From NCBI GenBank assembly GCA_902623975.1, contig CACNVR010000003.1:1-64000 (forward strand): a DNA stretch of 64,000 nt, in the 5' to 3' direction. Shown one piece after another: positions 21,886-33,395 of the stretch (position 1 is its first letter; each line of letters starts with the position of its first letter). The stretch is from an uncultured Pelagibacteraceae bacterium. GTDB lineage: Bacteria; Pseudomonadota; Alphaproteobacteria; Pelagibacterales; Pelagibacteraceae. The position numbers and the translations under genes are program-made. Under the pieces are notes generated by a model, which ran no database searches, was not told where the DNA came from, and saw only the letters and a program-made list of their open reading frames with translations.

Positions 21886-22464
21886 ATGGATATTTTTTTA
21901 ATAGGTATAATTTCTTACCTCATGGGTTCCATACCATTTGGCTTCATACTTACAAAAATTTTTTTAAAAAAAGATATTAGAGAAATTGGTTCCGGCAACA
22001 TTGGAGCCACTAATGCTCTCAGAACCGGGAATAAAACAATAGGTTACTCAACACTGGTACTTGATATTTTGAAAGCTGTAGCTCCTGTTATTTATGCTAA
22101 AATTTTTTATCAAGACTTTTTATATATTGCTTCTCTGTGTGCTTTTTTAGGTCATGTTTTTCCAATTTGGTTAAAGTTTAAAGGTGGAAAAGGTGTTGCA
22201 ACTTATGTTGGAATTTTATTTGCCCTAAATATCTATTTTGGAATTATCTTTACAATTTCATGGTTTATAACTTTTTTCATTTCTAAGTATTCCTCGTTAT
22301 CATCTTTAATCGGTGCAGCTTCTATACCAATATATTTATTGATTTTAACTCGATTTGATCAGGTAATTTTTTTTACGATTATGTTTGTTCTGATTTTTTT
22401 TACTCATAGAGAAAATATTAAAAGATTGAAAAATAAAGAAGAAACAAAGACAAAAATTTATTAA
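21886..22464 (+). CDS. plsY: Glycerol-3-phosphate acyltransferase PlsY
   Basis: YLMGSIPFGFILTK, IGSGNIGATNALRTGNK, KFKGGKGVATYVG. Confidence 0.95.
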   Translation: MDIFLIGIISYLMGSIPFGFILTKIFLKKDIREIGSGNIGATNALRTGNKTIGYSTLVLDILKAVAPVIYAKIFYQDFLYIASLCAFLGHVFPIWLKFKGGKGVATYVGILFALNIYFGIIFTISWFITFFISKYSSLSSLIGAASIPIYLLILTRFDQVIFFTIMFVLIFFTHRENIKRLKNKEETKTKIY

Positions 22465-22500
22465 ATTGACTATCTAAGTGATTTGAGTAGTTTGTAGACT

Positions 22501-25086
22501 ATGAATTTGGTCATTGTAGAAAGTCCTGCTAAAGCTAAAACAATAAATAAGTATTTGGGTGATGATTATAAAGTTTTAGCAAGTTATGGACATATAAGAG
22601 ACTTACCTTCTAAAAATGGTTCAGTTGATCCAGACCAAGATTTTAAAATGGAATGGGAAGTTGACAGTTTTTCAAAAAAATATCTTAAAGAAATTACTGA
22701 TGCAGCAAAAGACTCATCTAAAATTATATTAGCTACCGACCCTGACCGTGAAGGTGAAGCTATTGCCTGGCATGTAAAAGAATATCTAAGTGAAAAAAAA
22801 CTTCTAAAAGATAAAGAAATTGAAAGAGTTGTTTTTAATGAGATAACCAAAAAAGCTGTAATACAAGGAATTGAAAATCCAAGACAAATTGAACCTCATC
22901 TAGTTGATGCTTATATGGCTAGAAGAGCTTTAGATTACTTGGTTGGTTTTAATATTTCACCAATACTTTGGACAAAACTACCTGGCTCAAAATCTGCAGG
23001 AAGAGTTCAGTCTGTTGCTTTAAAATTAATTACTGAGAGAGAACATGAGATTGAGTCATTTAAACCAGAAGAGTTTTGGACTTTAAGTATAAACTTTATT
23101 GATCAAAATAATCAAAAAATTACCGCAAGTATTGGGCAATTAGATAATAATAAAATTGAAAAATTTTCATTCAGAAATAAAGAAGAAATAAACAAAGCTA
23201 TAGAGAGTGTAAATAAAAAAAAATTTAGTATTACAGATATTTCAAGCAAAGTTGTTAATCGAAATCCATCCGGACCATTTACTACATCTACTCTTCAACA
23301 AACTGCATCAAGTAAATTGGGTTTTGGTGCATCTAGAACAATGCAAATAGCACAAAAGCTTTATCAAGGCATAGAAATAGAGGGTGAAACAATTGGCTTA
23401 ATTACTTATATGAGAACAGATGGAACTAATTTATCAAAAGATGCAGTGTCTGCTTTTAGAGACTATATCCAAAAAGAAATTGGTAACGAATACTTGCCTA
23501 AAGATGCTTTGAATTATTCTGGTAAAAAAGCTAAGAATGCTCAGGAAGCTCATGAAGCAATTAGACCTACAGATATAATCAGAACACCCCAAAGTATTAA
23601 GAAATATCTAAGTACTGATCAAAATAAACTATATGATCTTATTTGGAGTAGAGCTTTATCTTCTCAAATGGAGTCTGCTAAATTTGACAGAAACACTATT
23701 ACTATAACTTCAGACAATAATGACACTATTTGTAAAGCTGGTGGATCTGTACTAAAATTTGATGGATTTTTAAAGATTTATAACAATCAAAGTAAAGATG
23801 GTGATGAAAGTATCTTACCATCTATGTCTAAAGGACCTATTAACATCGAGGCATTACTAGATGAGCAACATTATACACAACCACCTCCTAGATACTCTGA
23901 GGCTAGCTTAGTTAAAAAACTTGAGGAACTTGGTATTGGAAGACCATCTACTTATGCAAGCATCATTTCTACTATTGCTAACAGAGGTTATGCGGAAATT
24001 TTAAATAAAAGATTTTTTCCTACTGACAGAGGAAAACTAATTTCTGCCTTTTTAGAAAAATTGTTCTCAAAATATGTTGATTATAATTTTACAGCAGGCT
24101 TAGAGAATCAACTTGATGAAATCACCACTGGAAAAGAAAGTTGGATCAAAGTTTTAGAGCTTTTCTGGAAAGACTTTAATAATAATGTATCAGAGGTAAA
24201 AGAAAAAAGAACTAGAGAAGTCTTGGATTTGCTCAATGATAGTTTGGGTGAACTGATTTTTGATAAAGATAATGAAGGAAATGTTGTTAGAAAGTGTCAA
24301 TTATGCAATTCGGGGACATTAAGTTTAAAAAATAGCTTCAGAGGTGGTGCTTTTATAGGATGCTCAAATTACCCTGAATGTAAGTTTACACGACCATTAT
24401 CTAAGGCTAAAGCTGCAGCTCAAGCTCAATTAGCAGAACCAAAATTAATTGGAAAACACGAAAATGGAAATGAAATTTATCTTAAAAATGGGAGGTTTGG
24501 CCCTTATCTTCAGTATGAAAAAATTCTTTCTGATGTTGAACTTGAAAAGACTTCTAAAAAAAAGAAAAAGACAAAAAAATCTAAATCAGATGTCAATGAA
24601 CTCTTAAAAAATGTTTCAATACCTAAGGGTTTAGATCTAGAAAGTATTGATTTAGAAAAAGCTCAATTCTTATGCTCATTACCTAAGTCACTCGGAATAA
24701 ATCCTGAAAATCAAAAAGAAATTACATTAAACACTGGAAGATTCGGTCCTTATTTAAAATGTGAAAATAAGTCAGCAAGAATAGAAAATATAGAAGAAAT
24801 TTTTTCAATAGGTTTAAATAGAGCAATTACCCTTATAGCTGAAGCTAAACCTGGTCGGATGTCCTCATCATTGATAAAAGATTTAGGAGAGCACCCAGAG
24901 GATAAAAAACCTGTCAGAATTATGAAAGGTCAGTATGGACCTTATATTAAATACAAATCAATTAACGCAACCATACCAGAGGAAAAAGATCCAACTGAAT
25001 TAACAATGGAAGATGCTTTAATATTGATTGAGAAAAGAAAAGAATACGATAAAACGAAGAAATCTAAAAAAAGGAAATTAAAATGA
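22501..25086 (+). CDS. topA: DNA topoisomerase I
   Basis: VIVESPAKAKTINKYLG, ATDPDREGEAIAWH, active-site GLITYMRTDGTNLS, zinc-ribbon CQLCNSGTLSL...GCSNYPECKFTR, C-terminal repeats. Confidence 0.97.
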   Translation: MNLVIVESPAKAKTINKYLGDDYKVLASYGHIRDLPSKNGSVDPDQDFKMEWEVDSFSKKYLKEITDAAKDSSKIILATDPDREGEAIAWHVKEYLSEKKLLKDKEIERVVFNEITKKAVIQGIENPRQIEPHLVDAYMARRALDYLVGFNISPILWTKLPGSKSAGRVQSVALKLITEREHEIESFKPEEFWTLSINFIDQNNQKITASIGQLDNNKIEKFSFRNKEEINKAIESVNKKKFSITDISSKVVNRNPSGPFTTSTLQQTASSKLGFGASRTMQIAQKLYQGIEIEGETIGLITYMRTDGTNLSKDAVSAFRDYIQKEIGNEYLPKDALNYSGKKAKNAQEAHEAIRPTDIIRTPQSIKKYLSTDQNKLYDLIWSRALSSQMESAKFDRNTITITSDNNDTICKAGGSVLKFDGFLKIYNNQSKDGDESILPSMSKGPINIEALLDEQHYTQPPPRYSEASLVKKLEELGIGRPSTYASIISTIANRGYAEILNKRFFPTDRGKLISAFLEKLFSKYVDYNFTAGLENQLDEITTGKESWIKVLELFWKDFNNNVSEVKEKRTREVLDLLNDSLGELIFDKDNEGNVVRKCQLCNSGTLSLKNSFRGGAFIGCSNYPECKFTRPLSKAKAAAQAQLAEPKLIGKHENGNEIYLKNGRFGPYLQYEKILSDVELEKTSKKKKKTKKSKSDVNELLKNVSIPKGLDLESIDLEKAQFLCSLPKSLGINPENQKEITLNTGRFGPYLKCENKSARIENIEEIFSIGLNRAITLIAEAKPGRMSSSLIKDLGEHPEDKKPVRIMKGQYGPYIKYKSINATIPEEKDPTELTMEDALILIEKRKEYDKTKKSKKRKLK

Positions 25087-25544
25087 AATTTAATGATAAA
25101 ATAAGAGAACTTAATATAAAACTTCCAACAGCAAAACCACCAGTTGGAAATTATGTTGCAACAAAAATTTCAGGAAAAATGTTATTTATATCAGGTCAAA
25201 TTTCTATTGATGAAAATGGTCAATTAATAAAAGGAAAGATTGGAAAAGATTTAGATGTTGAAGCAGGCTATAATGCTGCTAAGAGATGTGCGTTAAGTAT
25301 CATAGCACAGGTTAAGAAAACCTGTGAAGATGATTTATCTAAAGTAAAATCATGTATAAAATTGACAGGATTTGTTAACTCGACTGATGAATTTATAGAT
25401 CAACCAAAGGTAATTAATGGAGCATCAGATTTAATAGCTTCAGTTTTTGGTGATGCTGGTATGCATGCTAGAGCTGCTGTTAGTGTGAATAGCTTACCAT
25501 TAGGAGTTTCTGTTGAAGTTGACGCTATATTCGAACTTAATTAA
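25083..25544 (+). CDS. RidA/YjgF family protein
   Basis: KLPTAKPPVGNYVATKISGKMLFISGQIS and C-terminal ARAAVSVNSLPLGVSVEVDAIFEL. Confidence 0.85.
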   Translation: MKFNDKIRELNIKLPTAKPPVGNYVATKISGKMLFISGQISIDENGQLIKGKIGKDLDVEAGYNAAKRCALSIIAQVKKTCEDDLSKVKSCIKLTGFVNSTDEFIDQPKVINGASDLIASVFGDAGMHARAAVSVNSLPLGVSVEVDAIFELN

Positions 25545-25548
25545 AATT

Positions 25549-26847
25549 TTATCTACCTACGCTAAAATATTTTAAACCTTGTTCTTTCATCTTCTCTGAG
25601 GAATAAATATTTCTCATATCGTAAATTATAAATTTCTTTTTTTTTGATAAATTTTTAAAATTGATTGATTTAAAATCATTCCATTCTGTGTGAATTATTA
25701 CAAGATCTGAGCCTTCGATTGTTTTTTTAATCGAATTTTCATAGGTAACATTTTTATTTTTTATAAACTCTTTTTTAAAACCTGTAGGATCGTAATACTT
25801 AATTATTGCACCTTTTTTTGATAAAGAAGGGATCATAATTAGACTAGATGAGTCTCTCATATCATCTGTATTTGCTTTAAAAGTCACCCCTAAAAAAGAT
25901 ATTTTTTTATTTTTAACCTTATTTTTTAAAATTTGATTTACTCTTTTTAATAATATATTAGATCGATTTTCATTTGATTTGATAACTGATTTTATCACAG
26001 AAAGATTTGATTTAAACTTATCAGCAGTTGAAATAATTGCTTTAGTATCTTTTGGAAAACAAGATCCCCCATATGCAGGACCAGCCCTTAAAAAACGACT
26101 ACCTATTCGTTTATCTAAACCCATACCAATTGATATATCTTCTATATTTATCCCAGTTTTTTCACATAAATTTGCAATTTCATTTATGAAAGTAATCTTT
26201 GTAGCTAAAAAAGCGTTTGATGCATATTTTATTAATTCTGCCGCTCTTCTAGAAGTGTTTAGGTATTGAGCACCTTTTGAAATTAAAGGATTATATAAAT
26301 TTTTCAAAATTCGATTAGATTTTTTATCGTTGGAACCAACTACTATTCTATCAGGATATATAAAATCTCTTATTGCCTCACCTTCTCTTAAAAACTCTGG
26401 ATTAGAAACTACTGAAAATTTTTTTTTTGAATTTTTTTTAGCTATAATCTTTTCTATTTCATCACCAGTAGTAACAGGAACTGTTGATTTAGTAATAATT
26501 ATCTTAAATTTATTTATTGCTAAACTTATTTCTTTAGCAACTTTATAAATTTGGCTTAAATCAGCTGAACTCCCACCCTTTTTAGTTGGTGTACCAACAC
26601 AAATAAAAATTATGTCAGAGTCATGGATAGATTTTTTTAAATTTGTTGAAAATGTTAATCTTTTATTTTTAAAATTTTTTACAACAAGCTCTGATAAACC
26701 AGGCTCATAAATCGGAATTTTACCTTTTTGAAGTAAATCAATTTTATTTTTATCTTTATCTACACAAATTACGTCATTACCTAAATCAGAAAAACAAACT
26801 CCACTTACTAAGCCCACATATCCAGTACCAATCATGCACAGTTTCAT
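25549..26847 (-). CDS. UDP-glucose 6-dehydrogenase
   Basis: MIGTGYVGLVSGVCFSDLGNDVICVDKD, catalytic PAYGGSCFPKDTKAI, VTFKANTDDMRDSSS. Confidence 0.94.
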   Translation of the reverse strand: MKLCMIGTGYVGLVSGVCFSDLGNDVICVDKDKNKIDLLQKGKIPIYEPGLSELVVKNFKNKRLTFSTNLKKSIHDSDIIFICVGTPTKKGGSSADLSQIYKVAKEISLAINKFKIIITKSTVPVTTGDEIEKIIAKKNSKKKFSVVSNPEFLREGEAIRDFIYPDRIVVGSNDKKSNRILKNLYNPLISKGAQYLNTSRRAAELIKYASNAFLATKITFINEIANLCEKTGINIEDISIGMGLDKRIGSRFLRAGPAYGGSCFPKDTKAIISTADKFKSNLSVIKSVIKSNENRSNILLKRVNQILKNKVKNKKISFLGVTFKANTDDMRDSSSLIMIPSLSKKGAIIKYYDPTGFKKEFIKNKNVTYENSIKKTIEGSDLVIIHTEWNDFKSINFKNLSKKKKFIIYDMRNIYSSEKMKEQGLKYFSVGR

Positions 26848-27659
26848 AACTTAGAAATCTCCATTGATGATTTTATATAACCATCCATACTTCCACAGTC
26901 TAAATATTTTCCAGAAAAATTGTGTGCTATAAATTTATAATTTTCATTAATTAAAGACTGAATAGCATCTGTTATATGTATTTCACCACCTTTGCCAGGT
27001 TTTTGTTTTAATAATTTAGAAAAAATTTTCTTTGGAAGTATATATCTTCCAATAACAGCTTTGTTTGATGGTGCATTTTTAATAGATGGTTTTTCTATAA
27101 CATCATTTATAAAATAGTCAGTTTTATTTATTTTTTTACTAAGTTTATAAATACCCCATCTTGAAATGGTTTTTTTATTAACATTCATACTAGCCATAAC
27201 TGATGATTTATATTTATTGTGGACCTTTATCATTGCTTTTGAGCAATTTTTTTTTAGTATTAGATCATCAGGTAATAACATTAAAAAAAATTTATCTTTT
27301 ATATACTTTCTTGTTTTCAATACAGCATCACCAGTGCCTAGAGGTTTGTTTTGATAAACAAATTTAATCATTTTTTTGTATTTTAATATTCTTTTATATT
27401 CATTAATTATTCTAATATCTTTTTTTTTAGTAATAATCTTTTTATAAAAAATATCGTTGTAAAAATAATTTTTAATCATAATTTTTTTATTAGAAATTAT
27501 AAAAATTACTTCTTTAATACCTGCTTCAATACATTCGTCTAAAATATATTCTATACCAGGCCTTCCATTTATTGGTAAAAGTTCTTTTGCAAAAACACTG
27601 GTAAGAGGTAATAATCTAGTACCCAAGCCAGCTAGCGGAATAATTGCTTGTTTAATCAT
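26844..27659 (-). CDS. galU: UTP--glucose-1-phosphate uridylyltransferase
   Basis: IIPLAGLGTRLLPLTSVFAKELLPINGRPGIEYILDE; overlaps ugd by 4 bp. Confidence 0.92.
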   Translation of the reverse strand: MIKQAIIPLAGLGTRLLPLTSVFAKELLPINGRPGIEYILDECIEAGIKEVIFIISNKKIMIKNYFYNDIFYKKIITKKKDIRIINEYKRILKYKKMIKFVYQNKPLGTGDAVLKTRKYIKDKFFLMLLPDDLILKKNCSKAMIKVHNKYKSSVMASMNVNKKTISRWGIYKLSKKINKTDYFINDVIEKPSIKNAPSNKAVIGRYILPKKIFSKLLKQKPGKGGEIHITDAIQSLINENYKFIAHNFSGKYLDCGSMDGYIKSSMEISKL

Positions 27660-27692
27660 TTAAATGTTTTACTTATTAAAATATTTATATAA

Positions 27693-28505
27693 ATGAAAAT
27701 TTTATTAAATAAAGATGATTTAATTGAGGCATTAAAAGGTGCTTCTAACTTAGGTTTTGTGCCGACTATGGGAAGCCTCCATAAAGGGCATATTTCATTA
27801 ATTAAACATTCTAAAAAAAAATGTAAACAAACTATCGTTAGTATTTTTGTTAACCCTACACAGTTTAATGATAAAAAAGATTATAAAAAATATCCTAGAA
27901 ATAAAAAAAAAGACTTATCCATACTCAAAAAACTTAATATTAACTTTGTTTTTCTACCTAACAAAAAAGATATTTATAACTACAAAAGAAAAAAAAAAAT
28001 TAAGATCCTTAAAAAAGATAAGGTTTTATGCGCAAAATATAGAAAAGGACATTTTGAAGGAGTTATTGATGTAATGGATCGTTTAACAAAAATGATTAAA
28101 CCTAGAAAAATATTTTTGGGAGAAAAAGATTTTCAACAAATATTTCTAATTAGAAAATACATCCAAGCAAAAAAGAGAAATAATATAGTTTTATGTAAAA
28201 CTGTAAGAGATAAACAAAAACTTGCTCTCTCATCAAGAAACAATCTGCTAAACAATAATCAATTAAAAGTAGCAAGAAATATATCTCAAGATTTAATAAA
28301 TCTAAAAAAAAAATTGAATAAAAGTAAAAATATACAAAAGATTTTTTCCTTAAAAAAAAAGAAATTTAATAATTTTAAAGACGTAAGAATTGAATATCTT
28401 GAGCTAAGAAATAAAATTACATTAGAAAAGTCTTCAAAAATTAAAAATTCAAAAATTTTTATTGCTTATCATATTAAAAATATCAGATTAATCGATAATT
28501 TCTAA
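27693..28505 (+). CDS. panC: Pantothenate synthetase
   Basis: GFVPTMGSLHKGHISLI, KYRKGHFEGVIDVMDRL, IFLGEKDFQQ, ALSSRNN. Confidence 0.92.
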   Translation: MKILLNKDDLIEALKGASNLGFVPTMGSLHKGHISLIKHSKKKCKQTIVSIFVNPTQFNDKKDYKKYPRNKKKDLSILKKLNINFVFLPNKKDIYNYKRKKKIKILKKDKVLCAKYRKGHFEGVIDVMDRLTKMIKPRKIFLGEKDFQQIFLIRKYIQAKKRNNIVLCKTVRDKQKLALSSRNNLLNNNQLKVARNISQDLINLKKKLNKSKNIQKIFSLKKKKFNNFKDVRIEYLELRNKITLEKSSKIKNSKIFIAYHIKNIRLIDNF

Positions 28506-28508
28506 TAT

Positions 28509-29882
28509 CTATAGAAAATATGCTCCAACTCCTAAAAAAGATACAAAACCAATGACGTCTGTTATAGTTGTTACAAATACACTAGATGCTATAGCTGGAT
28601 CTATATTCATTTTCTTTAAAGTCACTGGAACTAAAATACCAAATAAGCCTGCAACAACCATCGTTAATATCATTGAAATTGAAATTATGAGAGATAGTTG
28701 AATATCCTGAAACCATAATTGTACTATTAAAGAACTTATTATTGCAAAAATAATTCCATTTAAAATTCCAATATTAAATTCTTTTAAAATATTTTGATTA
28801 AAATTATTTCTTGTTAAATCATTTGTAGCAAGAGTTCTTACAGTAACTGCTAAGGTTTGCATTCCCGCATTTCCACCCATAGAAGCTACTATCGGCATTA
28901 AAAATGCTAAGACAACCATTTGTTCGATTGTTGCTCCAAAAAGGCTAATACAATACGTGGCTAAAAAGGCAGTGAAAAGATTTAATAATAACCAATTAAA
29001 TCTCCTTTTTGTTTTTGTAATCACACCATCAGTTATTTCTTCATCACCTACTCCTGCTAATCTTAAAGCATCCTCTTCGGCTTCTTCTTTTAGAACTGTT
29101 AAAACATCATCAGATGTAATCATTCCAACTAATTTATTATTCTTATCTATGACGCACGCTGAATTAAGATTATAATTTTCAAACAAATTTCCAACTTCTT
29201 CTCTATCCATATCGACTGGAACTAAAATAGTTGAGTCTTCCATAATTGATGACATTTTGGATTCTCTTGGTGTTCTTAAAACTTTAGAAGAAGGAACTGT
29301 TCCAATAGGCTTAAAATTTTCATCAACAATATAAATTTCTAAAAATTGATCTGGTAAATCTTTGTTTTCTCTCAAGTAGTCAATAGTCTGACCAACTGAC
29401 CAATTGCTAGGAATTGCTGTAAATTCCCTTTGCATAATTCTAGCAGCACTATCTTCAGGATAACTAAGACCTTCTAATAAAGCAAAACGATCTTTGGGTG
29501 GCAATGCACTTAAAATCGAATTTTTATCTTTTTCATCGATATTTTCTAAAATTGCAATAGCATCGTCGGACTCTAAATTTTTTAATATCCTTACAATAGC
29601 TTCTGATGAAAGATATTGTGTAATTTCTGATTGAACTGACTCATTCAACTCAACAAAAACTTCTGGATCAATCTTAAAATTATTTAATTTTATTAAGTTT
29701 TCTCTATCGTTTTGGCTTAAATGCTCAATAATGTCAGCAGCATCAGCAGGGTGCATTTCTTTAAAAGAATTTGTAATGAATAAAGCGTCGTTATTAGCTA
29801 TTTTATCAGTAACAACTTTTATATATTCTTTATTAAATTCAAAATTGACTTTTTTATCTTTGATTTTTTTTATTATAGTCAT
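28509..29882 (-). CDS. mgtE: Magnesium transporter MgtE
   Basis: MgtE_N domain, CBS pair (VDENFKPIGTVPSSKVL; VIDKNNKLVGMITSDDVL), membrane domain with FLMPIVASMGGNAGMQTLAVTVR. Confidence 0.95.
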   Translation of the reverse strand: MTIIKKIKDKKVNFEFNKEYIKVVTDKIANNDALFITNSFKEMHPADAADIIEHLSQNDRENLIKLNNFKIDPEVFVELNESVQSEITQYLSSEAIVRILKNLESDDAIAILENIDEKDKNSILSALPPKDRFALLEGLSYPEDSAARIMQREFTAIPSNWSVGQTIDYLRENKDLPDQFLEIYIVDENFKPIGTVPSSKVLRTPRESKMSSIMEDSTILVPVDMDREEVGNLFENYNLNSACVIDKNNKLVGMITSDDVLTVLKEEAEEDALRLAGVGDEEITDGVITKTKRRFNWLLLNLFTAFLATYCISLFGATIEQMVVLAFLMPIVASMGGNAGMQTLAVTVRTLATNDLTRNNFNQNILKEFNIGILNGIIFAIISSLIVQLWFQDIQLSLIISISMILTMVVAGLFGILVPVTLKKMNIDPAIASSVFVTTITDVIGFVSFLGVGAYFL

Positions 29883-29942
29883 AAATTTACCTATAATTCA
29901 GACGGAACTTTTAATACAAAATAAAAAGATTACAATTTATAA

Positions 29943-30563
29943 ATGAATATTGAGATTAAAAAGTCCAAAAATCCAATAAAATATGAAGATGCCATGAAAT
30001 ATATGGAAGCACGTTTATTGGATATAAATAAAAATAACTCTAAAGATTTAATATGGATTTTAGAACATACTGATACCTATACAGCTGGCAAAAATTATAA
30101 AGAAAACGAAATATTAGATAAATCAATTAAGATTATTAAAACTAATAGAGGAGGAAAAATTACTTTCCACGGAAAAGGTCAATTAATTTGTTATTTTGTA
30201 ATTGACTTAAAAAAAAGAAAAAAAGATATTCGAAAATTGATATTAACTGTTGAAAAAACTATTATAGATACTTTAAGATTCTACAACATTGAAACATTTG
30301 CAGACAGAGAAAATGTCGGTATTTGGTATAAAGATAAATCTGATATAAAAAAAATTGCTGCTATCGGTGTTAGAGTAAGTAAATGGATAGCATATCATGG
30401 TTTCTCAATAAATATCAGCACAGATTTGAGTAAATATGACGCTATAATACCATGTGGTATCAAAAATAAAGACGTAACAAACTTAAACAATATTAAAGAT
30501 CAAAAATACGAAAAATTAGCTGATAAACTAATTGAAAATTTTATTTTGAATCTAAAAACTTAA
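29943..30563 (+). CDS. lipB: Lipoyl(octanoyl) transferase
   Basis: [58 protein letters not shown]...IIPCGI. Confidence 0.93.
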   Translation: MNIEIKKSKNPIKYEDAMKYMEARLLDINKNNSKDLIWILEHTDTYTAGKNYKENEILDKSIKIIKTNRGGKITFHGKGQLICYFVIDLKKRKKDIRKLILTVEKTIIDTLRFYNIETFADRENVGIWYKDKSDIKKIAAIGVRVSKWIAYHGFSINISTDLSKYDAIIPCGIKNKDVTNLNNIKDQKYEKLADKLIENFILNLKT

Positions 30564-31458
30564 GACGTTTTATTTTTAATAATTTTTTAAAATAATCTGG
30601 TAAAAGAGCTTTGTATGTATATTTCTTACCATTGATCATAAACTTAATTTTATAAGAATGTAACATTAAGTTTTTATTCACACCTTTTAAAAAATTATCT
30701 GATTTATATTTTTGGTCACCATAGATTGGATGTCCAATATTAAAGAGCTGTTTTCTTAATTGATGTTTTCGACCTGTAATCGGTTTCATTTCGATCAAAC
30801 TCGAATTAGTATTTTTATCAATTACCTTATAGATAGTTTTTGCTTTTTCTGAAATTTTTTTTCCATTATCGTATCGAATTAATTCATCATTCCATTCTCC
30901 AGAATTTTTTTCAACTTCTCCATTGCATATAGCAATATATGTTTTATAAACTTTCCTAAGTCTAAATAAAGAAGTTAATAATTGAGCTGTTTCTCTATTT
31001 TTTGCCATTATAAAGACACCAGATGTATCTTTATCCAATCTATGAACTGAATAGGGTTTTGATCCTTTGAAAATTGTACTTTTAGAAAAAATATCAATTA
31101 AATTTTTTTTTGATTTTGTTCCTCCTTGAACAGAGATACCTGAACTTTTATTTAAAACTACAAAGTCATCATTATTATCAATTATTAAATTTTCATTTTC
31201 TTTAATTATTTCATCAGATGCATTAAATCTAATTTTTTTTTGATATATTTTTTCCTCAAAAGTAAAATTAAATATTTCAATTTTATCACCTGTTTTAATA
31301 TTATAAGAACTCCTCTTTTTTTTTTTATTAATCTTAATTTTTCCTGATCTAAGACTTTTTTCTATTAAACTTTGGGGTATTTTTCCTATTTTATTTCTCA
31401 GCCATCTATCTAAACGCATATTATTATACGTTGACTCAACGATAAAATTCTTAATCAT
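30541..31458 (-). CDS. rluC: RluA/RluC-family 23S rRNA pseudouridine synthase
   Basis: S4-like N-terminus; [39 protein letters not shown]. Confidence 0.9.
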   Translation of the reverse strand: MIKNFIVESTYNNMRLDRWLRNKIGKIPQSLIEKSLRSGKIKINKKKKRSSYNIKTGDKIEIFNFTFEEKIYQKKIRFNASDEIIKENENLIIDNNDDFVVLNKSSGISVQGGTKSKKNLIDIFSKSTIFKGSKPYSVHRLDKDTSGVFIMAKNRETAQLLTSLFRLRKVYKTYIAICNGEVEKNSGEWNDELIRYDNGKKISEKAKTIYKVIDKNTNSSLIEMKPITGRKHQLRKQLFNIGHPIYGDQKYKSDNFLKGVNKNLMLHSYKIKFMINGKKYTYKALLPDYFKKLLKIKRLKFLDSK

Positions 31459-31472
31459 GGATTAAATTAATA

Positions 31473-31916
31473 TTAAGCTGAAACTGCTTTTTTTTCTTCT
31501 TTTTTATCTGTTTCTTTTACAGGATCTTTTTTCTTAATATCTACTTTTTTTGCTTCAATATCTCTATCAACAAACTCTATTATTGCCATAGGAGCGTTAT
31601 CTCCATATCTAAAGCCAGCCTTGATAATTCTTGTATAACCACCTTTTCTTTTTTCATATCTTTTGGACAAAGTTTTTTTAACTTTATTAGCTGATTTTGA
31701 ATTTTGTAGTTGTGAAACTAACATCCTTGTAGTTTGCAAGGTATTTTTTTTACCCAATGTAATTATCTTATCAGCTTGTGGTTTCAAAAATTTTGCTTTT
31801 GGGAGTGTCGTTTTTATTTGTTCATATTTTATTAATGAATTAAGCATATTTTTTAATAAAGCTTTTCTATGTTCTGAAGTTCTATTCAGTTTCTTGTTGG
31901 CCATTGAATGTCGCAT
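31473..31916 (-). CDS. rplQ: 50S ribosomal protein L17
   Basis: [42 protein letters not shown]; position after rpoA. Confidence 0.97.
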   Translation of the reverse strand: MRHSMANKKLNRTSEHRKALLKNMLNSLIKYEQIKTTLPKAKFLKPQADKIITLGKKNTLQTTRMLVSQLQNSKSANKVKKTLSKRYEKRKGGYTRIIKAGFRYGDNAPMAIIEFVDRDIEAKKVDIKKKDPVKETDKKEEKKAVSA

Positions 31917-32944
31917 TAAATAGCCTCTTCTAATTTTTTAGACATTTCAGCTATATTGTCAGGCGGCCAGTTTGGAATCTCCATACCTAAATATAACGAC
32001 ATTCCTGTTAATACCTCTTTAATTTCATTTAAAGATTTTCTACCAAAATTGGGGGTTCTTAGCATTTCGCCTTCAGATTTTTGGACTAGATCACCAATGT
32101 AAATTATATTATCATTTTTTAAACAATTCATTGATCTCACTGAAAGCTCTAATTCATCAACTTTTCTTAACAAGTTCTTATTAAATTCAGGTTCAGTAGG
32201 AATTTCTTTTGCAGGAACTTCAACAGGTTCGTCAAAGTTAATAAACATTTTAAGTTGATCTTGAAAAATTCTTGCTGAATAAGCTACCGCATCTTCCGCA
32301 GAAATTGATCCATTAGTTTCTACCTCCATGGTAAGTTTATCGTAATCTAAAGCTTTACCTTCTCTTGCAGTGCTTACAGAGTAAGAGACTTTTTTTACAG
32401 GACTATATAAAGAGTCAATAGCAATTAAACCTAAGGGTGGTTCCTCTGGCTTATTTAATTCAGCTGGCACATAACCTTTACCGGTATTTACATTCATTTC
32501 CATATGAAAATTTGTATTTTCATCAAGGTTGCAAATTACTAAATCTGGATTTAAAATTTCCACATCAGCAACTGGTGAAATATCAGAAGCTTTAATTTCT
32601 CCTGGACCTTTTGCATCTAAAACCAGTTTTTTGGTACCTTCAGAAGCACATTTCAATGCTAATGATTTTACATTTAAGACTATATCAGTCACGTCTTCTC
32701 GCACACCCTTAATGGACGTAAATTCGTGTAAAACTCCATCAATTTGAATCGAAGTAACGGCAGAACCTCTTATAGAAGATAATAATATTCTTCTTAAAGA
32801 ATTTCCCAGAGTAAGCCCATAACCTTTTTCTAGAGGTTCGGCTACAATAGTTGCTTGAGTTAGATCTTCACTTATCTTAACATCAAGTTTAGCAGGTTTA
32901 ATTAATGATTTCCAATTCTTTACATTAACATTTTCTGTTTCCAT
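31916..32944 (-). CDS. rpoA: DNA-directed RNA polymerase subunit alpha
   Basis: [41 protein letters not shown]; alpha-[17 protein letters not shown]. Confidence 0.98.
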   Translation of the reverse strand: METENVNVKNWKSLIKPAKLDVKISEDLTQATIVAEPLEKGYGLTLGNSLRRILLSSIRGSAVTSIQIDGVLHEFTSIKGVREDVTDIVLNVKSLALKCASEGTKKLVLDAKGPGEIKASDISPVADVEILNPDLVICNLDENTNFHMEMNVNTGKGYVPAELNKPEEPPLGLIAIDSLYSPVKKVSYSVSTAREGKALDYDKLTMEVETNGSISAEDAVAYSARIFQDQLKMFINFDEPVEVPAKEIPTEPEFNKNLLRKVDELELSVRSMNCLKNDNIIYIGDLVQKSEGEMLRTPNFGRKSLNEIKEVLTGMSLYLGMEIPNWPPDNIAEMSKKLEEAI

Positions 32945-33393
32945 TAAACTCTCCTTTTTTTTGGCGGCCTTGTTCCATTATGAGGCATCGGTGTTGTATC
33001 CTTAATAGATAAAATTTTAAATCCTCTAGCTTGTAATGCTCTTAAAGCAGTTTCACGACCTGATCCAGGTCCTTTAACTTCTACAGACAAAGTTTTCATG
33101 CCGTATTCAAGTGCTTTAGACGCAGCAGACTCAGCAGCAACTTGAGCAGCATATGGAGTAGATTTTCTTGATCCTTTAAAACCTTTTTGTCCAGCAGATG
33201 CCCATGAAATAACATTACCATTAGTATCAGCAATTGAAATTATAGTATTATTAAAAGTAGATTGAACATAAGCTATTCCATTTAAAATATTTTTTTTGGT
33301 CTTTTTCTTTTTTGAATAAGAACTTTTAACTGATTTTTTAGAAGACTTTTCAACTTTTTGGTCTTTATTTTCAACCTTTTCAACTTTAGCCAT
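32944..33393 (-). CDS. rpsK: 30S ribosomal protein S11
   Basis: [44 protein letters not shown]. Confidence 0.97.
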   Translation of the reverse strand: MAKVEKVENKDQKVEKSSKKSVKSSYSKKKKTKKNILNGIAYVQSTFNNTIISIADTNGNVISWASAGQKGFKGSRKSTPYAAQVAAESAASKALEYGMKTLSVEVKGPGSGRETALRALQARGFKILSIKDTTPMPHNGTRPPKKRRV

Positions 33394-33395
33394 AA

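Noticed and set aside
27900-28400. Poly-A-rich stretch in panC suggesting pseudogene
   Set aside because: Frame is intact and all catalytic motifs are present; Lys-rich codons reflect AT bias.
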